Shown here one piece after another: positions 1 through 10,276 of a DNA stretch of 64,000 bases; the first letter of the stretch is position 1; each line of letters begins with the position of its first letter. This DNA is from Micromonospora sp. C28SCA-DRY-2. Its GTDB lineage: Bacteria > Actinomycetota > Actinomycetes > Mycobacteriales > Micromonosporaceae. A program made the translations under genes and the position numbers. Location of the stretch: positions 558,001 through 622,000 of the forward strand of contig NZ_JAUMKD010000003.1 of the NCBI RefSeq assembly GCF_030519475.1. The letters run 5' to 3'. Under the pieces are notes generated by a model. That model searched no databases. It was not told where the DNA came from and was given only the letters and a program-made list of their open reading frames with translations.

Positions 1-1
1 G

Positions 2-1453
2 TGGGATCTGAGCGCCCCCAAGCTGACCGCCGAGGTGACCGGCGCCGGCGGCTTCCGGCTGACCCGTCCGCTGCCGCTGGAGTACGCACCGCTGCTCGAC
101 GGCACGCGCACGCTGCCGCTGGTCGACGGCGGTGACGGCGGGCCGGCCGGGCTGGGCGACGCCCGCGGCGCGGCGCTGCTGCTGCGGTACGTCGGCGAGG
201 AGGCGATGGCGGAGCAGTTGCGGGCCGCGGCCGCGGCCGGTGCCGAGGTGGTGCTCCTCGCCCCCGACCAGCCCGGGAAGATCTACGCGAGCGGCTACGG
301 TTCACCGGTACCGGCCTACCAGATCGGGTACGCCGACGGCCAGCGGCTGCGCGAGCGGTTGGCGGCCGGGCCGGCGACCATCGACCTGACCGGCACGGCG
401 CGCAGCCCCTACCACTACGACCTGCTGCTGCCCGAGCCCGACCGGATCCCGGCCGACCTGCACTACACCGCGAAGGAGCTGGCGCTGGCCACCGTGGACA
501 GCGAGTTCCACCAGCACGCGCCGGAGATGCGGGCGCTGGACTCGCGGGCCGGCTACCCCGACGGGGTGAGCGTCTCGTTCGGCTTCAACCGGTCGCTCAC
601 CGCCGGGCAGCGGCGAACCGACCACGTCACCACCCGCGGGGTGCTCTGGCGCGCCGAGGCCACCGCCGAGGGCGAGAACCGGCAGGGAACCCAGGGCACC
701 ATGTACGGCCCGCTGCGGGGGTACCGGGCCGGTGAGCGGACCCGGGAGGTGTGGTTCCCCGCCCTGACCCGGCCCGCCGTCCCGGCGGGTGCGCCCGACC
801 ACCCGTACGGGACACCGGCCAACCGGTGGCACGACACCATCCGGGTGGCCGTGCCGCAGTACGCCGACGGCCCCGTCACGGCGTACGGCTGGATCGACGG
901 CGGCTCCGACCGGGCCCGGATGACGCTGCGCCAGGGTGACCGGGTCGTCGGCACCACCACCGGGTCGTCGCAGCAGTTCACGGTCGGTCCGGGCAACCGG
1001 ACCTACCGGCTGACCCTGGACGTCACCCGGGACCGGTTCCCGGAGCGGGTCTGGTGGACCACCTCGACCGCGACCTCCACCACGTGGACGTTCCGCTCCG
1101 GGCGGCCCCGGGGCGAGCAGCCGCAGGTGCTCGCGCTGCCGCAGGTCCGCTACGACATCCGGACCGACCTGTCCAACGCGGTCCGCGCGGACCGGCCGTA
1201 CCCGCTGTCGCTCACCCCGGGCTACCAGCCGGGCGCGACCGGGCCCGGCCGGTTCGAGGTCGGCGTGTGGGTGTCGTACGACGACGGCGCCCACTGGCGG
1301 AAGGTGCCCGCCCGGGGCACCGGAACGGTGACGGCGACCATGCCGGCGGCGCCGGCCGACGCCCGGTTCGCCACGGTCCGGGTCACCGCCAGCGACCGTG
1401 CCGGCAATCGCGTCGACCAGACCATCACCCGGGCCTGGAAGGTGGTGCGCTGA
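2..1453 (+). CDS. Secreted S8 subtilase, C-terminal part (5' end outside window)
   Basis: The frame is open from base 2, so the true start and the catalytic domain lie to the left. The visible 483 residues begin with a protease-associated (PA)-like segment (about residues 45-125, an alternating hydrophobic/Gly pattern ending in a VPAYQI motif), followed by about 350 residues of beta-rich sequence with many Trp, Tyr and Gly. Large (over 1000 residue) actinobacterial S8 peptidases have this order: catalytic domain interrupted or followed by PA, then beta-sandwich domains. No Asp/His/Ser triad is visible here, so the peptidase call rests on the PA and C-terminal architecture. It converges on the monooxygenase gene, with hairpins between them. 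Another PA-domain exported hydrolase is possible. Confidence 0.6.
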   Translation, partial: WDLSAPKLTAEVTGAGGFRLTRPLPLEYAPLLDGTRTLPLVDGGDGGPAGLGDARGAALLLRYVGEEAMAEQLRAAAAAGAEVVLLAPDQPGKIYASGYGSPVPAYQIGYADGQRLRERLAAGPATIDLTGTARSPYHYDLLLPEPDRIPADLHYTAKELALATVDSEFHQHAPEMRALDSRAGYPDGVSVSFGFNRSLTAGQRRTDHVTTRGVLWRAEATAEGENRQGTQGTMYGPLRGYRAGERTREVWFPALTRPAVPAGAPDHPYGTPANRWHDTIRVAVPQYADGPVTAYGWIDGGSDRARMTLRQGDRVVGTTTGSSQQFTVGPGNRTYRLTLDVTRDRFPERVWWTTSTATSTTWTFRSGRPRGEQPQVLALPQVRYDIRTDLSNAVRADRPYPLSLTPGYQPGATGPGRFEVGVWVSYDDGAHWRKVPARGTGTVTATMPAAPADARFATVRVTASDRAGNRVDQTITRAWKVVR

Positions 1454-1473
1454 CCTCACCCGTCGGACGGGCC

Positions 1474-1501
1474 GGCCGCGGCACCGCGGCGGTGCGCGGC
1501 C
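1474..1501. terminator. GC-rich hairpin between convergent genes
   Basis: An inverted repeat (GGCCGCGGCACC against GGTGCGCGGCC, one bulged base, 5-nt loop) lies 21 bases after the subtilase stop and could end transcription from that side. There is no U-tract, which is usual for high-GC actinobacteria. Confidence 0.45.
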
Positions 1502-1620
1502 CGACCGGCACCGTGGACAGCGCTGCTCCGGTCGCTGTCCAGGGCCGGCGGTGCCGGGCGACCCCACCCTCGTCGCCCGGCACCGCCCACGCGTGCGCCA
1601 TCGGCGCGGCGGCGCGGCAC

Positions 1621-3067
<1,447 letters not shown>

Positions 3068-3070
3068 TCA

Positions 3071-3086
3071 CGGGACGAACGTCCCG
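3071..3086. promoter_or_regulatory. Inverted repeat upstream of rox
   Basis: CGGGAC-GAAC-GTCCCG, perfect 6-bp arms, begins 19 bases upstream of the rox start. It lies where an operator or 5'-UTR hairpin would sit. It does not match the published rifamycin-associated element as I remember it. Confidence 0.35.
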
Positions 3087-3165
3087 CTGTGCACGTCCGG
3101 CGAACCACGCGGCGCCCACGGCCGGTTCTCCGATGCTGGTGACTGACGTTGTGGGCCCGCACAGC

Positions 3166-3181
3166 GTCCGCCGCGGCGGAC
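3166..3181. promoter_or_regulatory. 16-bp perfect palindrome between rox and the HTH regulator gene
   Basis: GTCCGCCGCGGCGGAC is perfectly self-complementary. It sits 33 bases beyond the stop of the leftward regulator gene and 114 bases upstream of rox. It could be an operator for rox or a compact terminator for the regulator. Confidence 0.3.
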
Positions 3182-3214
3182 CTCGGATCAACAGCGTCCT
3201 CGGCAACGCACCGT

Positions 3215-3988
3215 TCAGTCAGGGTTGATGATCGGAGGTGCGGCCGGGCCCGGGGCGGTGCTGTCGCCCGGGGTCGCGTCGGTCTTCGTGTAGAGGATCT
3301 CGCGGGCCTGTTCGGCGGCGCGGATGATGCTCTCGCCGACGAAGTCGACGAAGCGGGCGATGTTCTCCAGGCGGATGGCGGCCGGGGTGTGCGGGCCGAG
3401 GACGCGGACGCCCTGCCGTGCGGTCGCGGCGAGTTGGGCGTGGGACCGGGCGCTGGCGATCATCGACTGGTACCAGACGTCGTCGTCGACGACGTAGCGC
3501 TCGCGGCGGCGTTCGTCGCGTTCCCGGCGGATGAGGCCCTGGCTTTCCAGGAACGTGGTCGCCTTGGAGATGGACGCCGGGCTGACCTGGAGGTGCCCGA
3601 CGAGTTCGGACGCGGTGAGGCTGCCCGCGTCCGCGGTGAAGAGGCAGGTCAGCACCCGGGACATCATCTTGGGCAGACCCTGTTGCATGAGCAGGGTGGT
3701 GAACGTCTCCTCGTACTCGCGCACCGCCTCGGCGTCGCGTCCATGGGCCTGCGCGGGCACCTGCTGCCCGCGCGGAACGGCCTGCCGGCGCCGGTGGGCG
3801 CGGCGTTCGGTGGCGCGGTGGGCCAGGTCGGCCCGGTAGGCGGTGGGGCCGCCGTTGCGCATCACCTCACGGGTGATCGTCGAGGTGGGGCGGTCGAGAC
3901 GCCGGGCGATCTCCGCGTAGGCGAGGCCGTCGGCCAGCCCCAGCGCGATCTGCTGGCGTTCCTGCTGGGTGAGCCTGCCGCCCGGCAT
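3215..3988 (-). CDS. Transcriptional regulator: HTH_38-like plus MarR/GbsR-like winged helix
   Basis: 257 residues from the ATG at 3988, chosen because GGGAGAGGGAG lies just upstream; the reading frame stays open further 5' but without a ribosome site. Residues about 6-45 (LTQQERQQIALGLADG...AEIARRL...STITREV) look like the HTH_38 domain of IS30-type transposases. Residues about 80-190 form a second, MarR/GbsR-like winged helix (LTASELVGHLQVSPASISK, LESQGLIRRERDERRRERYVV). No transposase catalytic domain follows, so this is a two-HTH regulator. It is divergent from the DUF4097/S9 peptidase pair across a region full of palindromes, and probably controls that promoter and its own. The ligand is unknown. 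Confidence 0.8.
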   Translation of the reverse strand: MPGGRLTQQERQQIALGLADGLAYAEIARRLDRPTSTITREVMRNGGPTAYRADLAHRATERRAHRRRQAVPRGQQVPAQAHGRDAEAVREYEETFTTLLMQQGLPKMMSRVLTCLFTADAGSLTASELVGHLQVSPASISKATTFLESQGLIRRERDERRRERYVVDDDVWYQSMIASARSHAQLAATARQGVRVLGPHTPAAIRLENIARFVDFVGESIIRAAEQAREILYTKTDATPGDSTAPGPAAPPIINPD

Positions 3989-4045
3989 GGCGATCTCCCT
4001 CTCCCGGTTGCGTGACGCCGCCAGCTTAGCGTTCACTCCGCATCC

Positions 4046-4197
4046 AATGCAACGAAGCATCCGATGCTCGTTGCATTAGAAGCAGAATCGTTGCAACGAT
4101 TTCGTGCCGTTCACCTGCTACAACGCCCATATTTCGCAACAAGCTTGTTGCTCGATTCACGAACGCAACGTAGCGTTTCCGGCATCAGAAACAACGA
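4046..4197. promoter_or_regulatory. Array of CAACGA/TCGTTG palindromes (operator region)
   Basis: The AT-rich gap between the regulator and the DUF4097 gene contains an imperfect inverted repeat AATGCAACGA...CGTTGCATT (4046-4076), a perfect 16-bp palindrome AATCGTTGCAACGATT (4086-4101), a perfect 16-bp palindrome GCAACAAGCTTGTTGC (4136-4151), AACGC-N6-GCGTT around 4162-4177, and an ACAACGA half site near 4191. The shared CAACGA core and the divergent arrangement suggest the binding sites of the adjacent regulator. Confidence 0.65.
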
Positions 4198-4215
4198 GCA
4201 CACGAGGAGAACGCG

Positions 4216-4884
4216 ATGCAGACCTTCGACACCCCCAAGCCCGTCTCCGCCGTCGTGGACATCCCCGCCGGGCGCATCCAGGTCATCGCCGCCGACCGGG
4301 CCGACACCGCCGTCGAGGTCCGGCCCGCGGACCCCGCGAAGGGCCGCGACGTGAAGGTGGCGGAGCGCACCACTGTCGAATACCGCGACGGCGTGCTGCG
4401 GATCGAGGCCTCGGCGAAGAACCAGATCCTCGGCTACTCCGGATCCATCGAGGTGACGGTCCAGCTGCCCGCCGGTTCGCAGGTCGCGGTGAAGGCGGCC
4501 AGCGCCGAGTTCCGGGCCGTCGGCCGCGTCGGCGAGGTCACCTTCGACGGCGCGCACGGCGCGGTCAAGGTCGACGAGGCCGCGAGCGTCCGCCTCGCCA
4601 CCGCCAGCGGCGACATCGAGATCGGCCGGCTCACCGGCCCCGCCGAGATCAGCACCGCGAAGGGCGACATCCGGATCGCCGAGGCCGTGCGTGGCAAGCT
4701 CGTGCTCCGCACCCAGGCCGGCGACGTGTCGGTCCAGGCCGCCCACGGGGTTTCCGCCGCCCTGGACGCCGGCACCGGCTACGGCCGGGTCACCAACGCG
4801 CTCATGAACACCGAGGGCGCCGGCGCCCAGCTCGACATCCACGCCACCACGGCCTACGGCGACATCGTCGCCCGCAGCCTCTGA
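4216..4884 (+). CDS. DUF4097-family beta-helix protein
   Basis: 222 residues starting at an ATG 5 bases after AGGAGAAC. The sequence is a run of short beta-strand repeats (for example VRLATASGDIEIGRL, EISTAKGDIRIAE, LRTQAGDVSVQA) characteristic of DUF4097, which folds as a right-handed beta-helix. There is no signal peptide or membrane segment, so it is probably cytoplasmic. Such proteins often sit beside regulators and transporters, but their biochemical role is unknown. It is probably transcribed with the downstream S9 peptidase (154-base gap, no hairpin seen) and controlled by the divergent HTH regulator. Confidence 0.75.
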   Translation: MQTFDTPKPVSAVVDIPAGRIQVIAADRADTAVEVRPADPAKGRDVKVAERTTVEYRDGVLRIEASAKNQILGYSGSIEVTVQLPAGSQVAVKAASAEFRAVGRVGEVTFDGAHGAVKVDEAASVRLATASGDIEIGRLTGPAEISTAKGDIRIAEAVRGKLVLRTQAGDVSVQAAHGVSAALDAGTGYGRVTNALMNTEGAGAQLDIHATTAYGDIVARSL

Positions 4885-5038
4885 CCAGCACCCAACCAGC
4901 CGGCGGTCTCCGGAGCAGTCCGACCGACCGTCCAGGTCTCGCGCGGCCACGGCGGTGCCAGCACCGCGTCACCCCTGGGGCGGTGGCACCGCCGTGGCCG
5001 CACCGCGCACGACAGCGACCCGAGAAGGGACAGTACGA

Positions 5039-7315
5039 ATGACCACCATCCAGGACTACCAGGCTGCCGAACAACTCCTGCGCCGACCCGCCCGCCCCGG
5101 CGAGCTCGTCGTCGGCGACAAGGTCAAACCACAGTGGATCGACGGAGGACGGCGTTTCTGGTACCGGGTGAGCAACGGCGTCGGCGCGCGCTTCGTGCTG
5201 GTCGACCCGGCGGCGGGCACCCGCGGGCCGGCCTTCGACCACGGGCGGCTCGCCGCCGGGCTGGCCGCGGCCGCCGGCCAGCAGGTCGACCCCGAGGCGT
5301 TGCCGTTCAACGCCGTCGCGCTGTCCGGCAGCGCCGTGGAGTTCGTCGCGTTCGGCGAGTTCTGGCGCTGCCACCTGGACAGCTACGCCTGCGAGCGGGC
5401 CGAGTTCACGCCGCCGGGCAACCCGCTGGAGGTGCCGTCACCGGACAGCAAGGTCGCGGTGTCCCGACGGGGGCACGACCTGTGGGCGCGCTCGCCGTCC
5501 GACGGCCGCGAGTGGGCGCTGACCACCGACGGCGAGCCCGCCTACCAGTACGGCTCCAGCCCGGAGTGCCTCGGCAACGGCACTCTGCTGCGCAAGATCG
5601 GCCTGCCCCACCTGCCGCCCGCGGTGGCCTGGTCGCCCGACTCGACGAAGGTACTCACGCACCGGACCGACGAGCGCGAGGTCCGCCAGACCCACCTGGT
5701 GGAGGCCCGGCCCGCCCACGGTGGCGCGCCGCAGCTGCACACCCAGCGGTACCCCTACGCCGGGGACGAGAGCATGCCCCGGGCCGAGCTGGTCGTGCTG
5801 GACGTCGCCACGGGTGCGGTGGTCCGCGCACAGGCCGAGCCGCTGCTCATGCCGATGCTGTCGCCAATCATGGTCAAGTGGGCGTGGTGGGCGGCGGACA
5901 GCTCGGCGGTGTACTACCTCAGCCAGCCGCGCGACCGGCGCACGCTCACCCTGCACCGGTTGGACCCGGTCACCGGCGAGGTGACCACCGTGCTCAGCGA
6001 GACCGGGCCGACCCGCGTGGAGCCCAACCAGTGGATGTACGAGCCGCCGATCGTGCGGGTGCTGGCCGACGAGGTGCTGTGGTACTCGCAGCGCGACGGC
6101 TGGGGCCACCTGTACCGGTACGACCTGCACACCGGCGAGCTGCTCGGGCAGGTCACCGCCGGGCAGTGGGCGGTGCGGAAGATCCTGCACGTCGACGAGG
6201 CCGAGCGGGTGGTGTACTTCACCGCCGCCGGGCTGGTGGACGCCGACCCGTACCGGCGCACGGTGTGCCGGGTCGGTCTGGACGGCTCCGGCTTCGCCAG
6301 GCTCACCGACGACGACCTGGACCACGTCGTCACGACGCCGGACACCATGGAGTACTTCGTCGACTCGGCGTCCACCGTCGACACGCCGCCGGTGTCCCGG
6401 GTGCGTGACTGGTCCGGTCGGGTGCTGGTCGAGCTGGAACGCGCCGACGTCAGCAAGCTCACCGCCATCGGCTGGACGCCGCCGGAGCGGTTCCGGGTCA
6501 AGGCCGCCGACGGGGTGACGGACATCTACGGGGTGCTGTACCGGCCGAGGGGGTTCGACCCCGAGCGGCGCTACCCGGTGGTGGACACCGTCTACCCGGG
6601 CCCGCAGGTGAACCGGGTCGACCCGGGCTTCGACCCCGGCGGGATGGGGCTGGACGCCGAGCCCCTTGCGGCGTTGGGCTTCGTGGTGGTCGCGGTGGAC
6701 GGGCGAGGCACGCCGGGGCGGAGCAAGGCCTTCCACGACGCCTCCTACGGCCACCTGGCCGACGCGGGCTGCCTGGCCGACCATGTCGCCGCGCTGCGGC
6801 AGCTGGCCGAGACCCGGCCGTGGATGGACCTGGACCGGGTGGGCGCGTTCGGCCACTCCGGCGGCGGGTTCGCCACCGTGCGGGCGATGCTGGACTTCCC
6901 CGAGGTGTACAAGGTCGGCGTCGCCCTCGCCGGCTCGCACGACGCCCGCCACTTCAGCCTGGACTTCGTGGAGACCTACGACGGCGCGGACAATCCCGAC
7001 GCCTGGGCTCGCGCCTCCAACGTCGACCTGGCGGACCGGTTGGCCGGCCGGCTGCTGCTCATCCACGGCGAGATGGACGACCGCGTCCACCCGGACCACA
7101 CGCTCCGGCTGGCCGACCGGCTGATCGCCGCCGACAAGGACTTCGAGCTGCTCATCGTGCCGGGCGCCGAGCACGCCTTCATCGACTGCCTGCACTACGT
7201 CCGCAAGCGCGGCTGGGACTTCCTGGTGCGCGAGCTGATGGGCGAGCAGCCGCCGGCGTACCGCCCCGCCCCGATCCCCATCGACGCCGAACTGCTCAGC
7301 GAGCTGTTCGCCTGA
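5039..7315 (+). CDS. S9 family serine peptidase (dipeptidyl-peptidase IV type)
   Basis: 758 residues from the ATG at 5039, preceded by GAGAAGGGA. Residues about 40-490 form the N-terminal beta-propeller with repeated WSPDS-type blades; residues about 510-740 form the alpha/beta-hydrolase domain. Catalytic residues are visible: Ser607 in GHSGGG, Asp680 or Asp681 in HGEMDDRVHPDH, and His712 in GAEHAF. DPP-IV-type enzymes remove N-terminal dipeptides, usually after proline or alanine, from short peptides. No signal peptide is seen, so it is likely intracellular. A strong hairpin follows the stop. It shares the operator region with the upstream DUF4097 gene. Confidence 0.88.
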   Translation: MTTIQDYQAAEQLLRRPARPGELVVGDKVKPQWIDGGRRFWYRVSNGVGARFVLVDPAAGTRGPAFDHGRLAAGLAAAAGQQVDPEALPFNAVALSGSAVEFVAFGEFWRCHLDSYACERAEFTPPGNPLEVPSPDSKVAVSRRGHDLWARSPSDGREWALTTDGEPAYQYGSSPECLGNGTLLRKIGLPHLPPAVAWSPDSTKVLTHRTDEREVRQTHLVEARPAHGGAPQLHTQRYPYAGDESMPRAELVVLDVATGAVVRAQAEPLLMPMLSPIMVKWAWWAADSSAVYYLSQPRDRRTLTLHRLDPVTGEVTTVLSETGPTRVEPNQWMYEPPIVRVLADEVLWYSQRDGWGHLYRYDLHTGELLGQVTAGQWAVRKILHVDEAERVVYFTAAGLVDADPYRRTVCRVGLDGSGFARLTDDDLDHVVTTPDTMEYFVDSASTVDTPPVSRVRDWSGRVLVELERADVSKLTAIGWTPPERFRVKAADGVTDIYGVLYRPRGFDPERRYPVVDTVYPGPQVNRVDPGFDPGGMGLDAEPLAALGFVVVAVDGRGTPGRSKAFHDASYGHLADAGCLADHVAALRQLAETRPWMDLDRVGAFGHSGGGFATVRAMLDFPEVYKVGVALAGSHDARHFSLDFVETYDGADNPDAWARASNVDLADRLAGRLLLIHGEMDDRVHPDHTLRLADRLIAADKDFELLIVPGAEHAFIDCLHYVRKRGWDFLVRELMGEQPPAYRPAPIPIDAELLSELFA

Positions 7316-7322
7316 CCGCGAC

Positions 7323-7367
7323 ACGGGCGCCGGTGCTCAGCCGTTCGGGCTGGGCACCGGCGCCCGT
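7323..7367 (+). terminator. Strong intrinsic-type hairpin after the S9 peptidase gene
   Basis: ACGGGCGCCGGTGC pairs perfectly with GCACCGGCGCCCGT; the inner TCAGCC/GGCTGG bases extend the stem to about 20 bp with a GTTCG loop. It begins 8 bases after the stop codon. The rest of the gap to 7620 holds no convincing gene. Confidence 0.8.
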
Positions 7368-7620
7368 ACGTGTGCTGTCGACTCCGTGCGGTCGTGCGCC
7401 AGGTGGGGCGACCGCGGAAGTCCCGTCCGGTGCCGCTTCGCCGGGCCCCGCTCCCGCATCGTCAATCTCCGCTTAACGATCGTGGCGGACCTCGGCATTG
7501 TTCGCCGTCCGGTTCGGCCGCAGGGTGGAGGCGCAGGCGATCATGCCGCACACCCGCCAACCGCCACGGACTGCCGCCGCCGCACGGGGCGGCCATCCGC
7601 ACGTCGGAAGAAGGACAACC

Positions 7621-8925
7621 ATGAACACCCCACACGACCTGCGCTCCGCCGTCCGCGGCCAGGTCTGGCTGCCCGGCGAGCCCGGCTTCGACGCCGCCCG
7701 CCGCCCCTGGAACCTCGCCGTCGAGCAGCCGGTGGACGCCGTGGTGGAGGCCGTCGACGCGGCCGACGTCGCCGCGCTCGTCCGGCACGCCCGTGCCGCC
7801 GGGCTGAGCATCGCCACCCAGCCGAACGGGCATGGCGCCACGGGCCGTACCAGCGGCAGCATCCTGCTGCGCACCCGGCGGCTGGACACCCTGGAGGTCG
7901 ACCCGGCGGCCCGTCGCGCCCGGGTCGGTGCCGGCGTGTCGTCCGGCCGGGTCCAGGCCGCCGTGGCACCACACGGGTTGACCGGGATGCCCGGAAGCTC
8001 GCCGGTGGTCAGCGTCACCGGCGTCGCGCTCGGCGGCGGTCTCGGCTGGTTCAGCCGGGCGTACGGCTGGGTCGCCGACAGCGTCACCGCGTTCGACGTC
8101 GTCGACGCCGACGGCCACGAGCGCCGGATCACCGCCACCTCCGCACCCGAGCTGTTCTGGGCGCTGCGCGGTGGCGGCGGCAGCTTCGCCGTCGTCACCG
8201 CCCTGGAACTCACCCTGCACCCCGCGCCCGCCCTGTACGGCGGTCGGATGCTGTGGCTGGCCGACCAGGCCCCGGCGGTCTTCGACGCGTACCGCCGGAT
8301 CACCGCCACCGCGCCGGACACCCTGACCGTCTGGCTGGACCTGTTGCACTTCCCGGGTGGCGCCCCGATGGTCGCCGTCGACGTCACCTACCTCGGAGAT
8401 CCGGCCGAAGCCCGCGACCTGCTCGGCCCGCTGGACCGCCTGCCGGCCCCGCTGTCCGACAGCCGGCGACCGATGTCGGTGGCCGAACTCGGGTCGATCA
8501 CCGCGGAGCCGACCGACCCGAGCGCCGGCCTGTCCCGCGCCGAGTTGCTGACCACGCTGGACGACGACGCGGTCAGAACGCTGCTGAACGACCCCATCGA
8601 GCCGCTGCTCAGCGTGCAGCTGCGGCACCTCGACGGTGCGCTGGCCCGCCCGTCGGACACGCCGCACGGCCCGCTCGGCGAGCCCTACGCCCTGTACCTG
8701 TTCGGGCTGCCCACCGACCCGGCCCGGGCCGAGGCCGTCACCGCGAAGCAGCGCGCCCTCGCCGACGCGCTGCCCACCAGCGGCCGCAAGCCCTTCACGT
8801 TCCTCAACCCGAGCGAGAGCGTCGCGGACGCCTTCACCCCGGACGTCGTGGCGCGCCTGCGCGACGTCAAGCGCCGGCACGACCCGCACCACGTGTTCCG
8901 CGCCAACATCCCCGTAGAGGGCTGA
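7621..8925 (+). CDS. FAD-binding oxidoreductase (berberine-bridge/BBE type)
   Basis: 434 residues from the ATG at 7621 (GAAGGAC upstream). The N-terminal half is an FAD_binding_4 (VAO/PCMH) domain: the PNGHGAT segment carries the His that commonly binds FAD 8-alpha, and GVALGGGLGWFSRAYG is the second flavin loop. The short C-terminal BBE motif (DPHHVFRANIPV) is present. The Cys that makes the second flavin bond in bicovalent members is absent from the SSPVVSVTGVALGGG loop, so the flavin is probably attached once. Such enzymes oxidise sugars, alkaloids or natural products; the substrate cannot be told here. No signal peptide is seen. Confidence 0.85.
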   Translation: MNTPHDLRSAVRGQVWLPGEPGFDAARRPWNLAVEQPVDAVVEAVDAADVAALVRHARAAGLSIATQPNGHGATGRTSGSILLRTRRLDTLEVDPAARRARVGAGVSSGRVQAAVAPHGLTGMPGSSPVVSVTGVALGGGLGWFSRAYGWVADSVTAFDVVDADGHERRITATSAPELFWALRGGGGSFAVVTALELTLHPAPALYGGRMLWLADQAPAVFDAYRRITATAPDTLTVWLDLLHFPGGAPMVAVDVTYLGDPAEARDLLGPLDRLPAPLSDSRRPMSVAELGSITAEPTDPSAGLSRAELLTTLDDDAVRTLLNDPIEPLLSVQLRHLDGALARPSDTPHGPLGEPYALYLFGLPTDPARAEAVTAKQRALADALPTSGRKPFTFLNPSESVADAFTPDVVARLRDVKRRHDPHHVFRANIPVEG

Positions 8926-8981
8926 GGCGCGGCCCCGGCCAGCTTCCCCGCAGCGAGGCCGAACGGCACGCCCGACACCGG

Positions 8982-9003
8982 CCGCGGCTCGACCGCGGCT
9001 CGA
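8982..9003. repeat. Tandem 11-bp repeat
   Basis: CCGCGGCTCGA occurs twice back to back, 57 bases after the FAD oxidoreductase stop. It has no obvious function. Confidence 0.5.
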
Positions 9004-9142
9004 CGACCCGCACGTCCCGTACGGCGCCAGTCGCCTCCTACCGAAGGGGCGCGCGAAAGTACCTATGCGCGTCAGATTCCCCGTCGTCGCCCGGCCCATA
9101 GCGTGGTGGTCACCTGAGAGCACGACCACTGAGGAGACAGAC

Positions 9143-9511
9143 ATGAGCGACATCACCGACCTGGTCCAGCGCTACCTCGCCGCCTGGAACGAGACCGACG
9201 CCGCCGCGCGACAGGCCGTCCTCCGGGAGGTCTTCGCCGACGACGCGGTCTACACCGACCCGCTGGTGTCGGTGCGGGGCAGGGACGGGCTCGACGCGAC
9301 CATCGCGGCCGTCCAGGGGCAGTTCGGTGGGCTGGTCTTCAGCCTCGGCGGCGCCGTGGACACCCACCACGACATCGCGCGGTTCACCTGGCACCTGGGC
9401 CCCGAGGGCGCCGAGCCGGTCGTCGTCGGCTTCGACGTCGCGGTGATCGGTGCCGACGGGCGGATCAGCCAGGTGCTCGGCTTCCTCGACAAGGTGCCGG
9501 CCGGGATCTGA
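9143..9511 (+). CDS. SnoaL/NTF2-like small protein
   Basis: 122 residues, ATG at 9143 behind GAGGAGAC. The start (LVQRYLAAWNETD...RQAVLREVFADDAVYTDPL) and the later VDTHHDIARFTWHLGPEGAEPVVVGFDVAVIG are typical of the SnoaL-like NTF2 fold, a cone-shaped barrel used by small isomerases, cyclases and hydroxylases and by many uncharacterised proteins. The fold call is firm, the reaction is not. It may be co-expressed with the DUF1330 gene 64 bases downstream. Confidence 0.75.
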   Translation: MSDITDLVQRYLAAWNETDAAARQAVLREVFADDAVYTDPLVSVRGRDGLDATIAAVQGQFGGLVFSLGGAVDTHHDIARFTWHLGPEGAEPVVVGFDVAVIGADGRISQVLGFLDKVPAGI

Positions 9512-9575
9512 ACACCCGGGGGCGGGCCGCCGAGCCGGTCCGCCCCCGGTCGTCCACGTGACAGAGGGAGGAACG

Positions 9576-9941
9576 ATGACCGCCTACGTGATCGCGCACC
9601 TGCGGGACCCGGAGGAACTCCACCCCCAGGTGCTGGAGTACATGGAGCGGATCCAGGCGACGATGGACCCGTTCTCCGGCCGATTCGTCGTGCACGGCGG
9701 CCCGGTCGACGTCCGCGAGGGCAGCTGGCCCGGGAGCGTCGTGATGCTCCGGTTCCCGTCGACCCAGCACGCCCGGAACTGGTACGAGTCGGCGGCCTAT
9801 CAGGCGATCCTGCCGCTGCGGACGGACCACCTGGAGGGCGAGGTGATCATCGTGGAGGGCGTCGGGCCCGACCACGACTCGGCCGCGATGGCCGCCGAAC
9901 TGCGCAAGGGTTCCGGCGCGGGTCAGCCGGTGACGTCGTAG
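9576..9941 (+). CDS. DUF1330 family protein
   Basis: 121 residues beginning at an ATG 5 bases after GAGGGAGGAACG. The YVIAHLRDPEE start, the GRFVVHGGPVDVREG segment and the RFPSTQHARNWYESAAYQAI segment are hallmarks of DUF1330, a dimeric alpha/beta ferredoxin-like (ABM-type) fold of unknown reaction. Its 3' end overlaps the convergent cupin gene by 19 bases. Confidence 0.8.
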   Translation: MTAYVIAHLRDPEELHPQVLEYMERIQATMDPFSGRFVVHGGPVDVREGSWPGSVVMLRFPSTQHARNWYESAAYQAILPLRTDHLEGEVIIVEGVGPDHDSAAMAAELRKGSGAGQPVTS

Positions 9942-10264
9942 TTGAAGCCGAAGGCGCGCACACCGGTCCGGGTACGGGGCCGGTGGCTCGTCTTCGGGCC
10001 GAAGGCGACGTAGGAGCCCGGGCCGTGGGTGCGGTCGCCCTCGACGACCTCGCCGCGCACGACGAAGTACGCCTCGCCGTACGTCTCGTGCCGGTCGAGG
10101 TCCGGCCACTCGGCCCCCGGGGCGAGGTCGATCACCCACGTCCTGATCCCCGGCATCCCGGGGAGCGCCCGTACCTGGACACCGGGGCCCAGCTCGACCG
10201 GCGGGACCTCGTCGACGTCCACGGCCATCATCTGCCCAGGAAGCACCTGTTCCGCGGTGGTCAT
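9923..10264 (-). CDS. Cupin-domain protein
   Basis: 113 residues forming one cupin barrel: DRHETYGEAYFVVRGEVVEG is motif 1, with His and Glu in metal-ligand positions, and GPGSYVAFGPKTSHRPRT is motif 2 with its His. Small single-domain cupins may be metal sensors, isomerases or dioxygenases. It begins 12 bases after the LuxR regulator stop on the same strand, so it is almost certainly co-transcribed with it and may supply or sense its effector; that link is inference. Confidence 0.75.
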   Translation of the reverse strand: MTTAEQVLPGQMMAVDVDEVPPVELGPGVQVRALPGMPGIRTWVIDLAPGAEWPDLDRHETYGEAYFVVRGEVVEGDRTHGPGSYVAFGPKTSHRPRTRTGVRAFGFNYDVTG

Positions 10265-10276
10265 CCGGACAAGATC

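Noticed and set aside
3215..3988. Insertion sequence IS30 transposase
   Set aside because: Only the HTH_38-like head is present; there is no DDE domain and there are no terminal inverted repeats, while a regulator-like winged helix follows.
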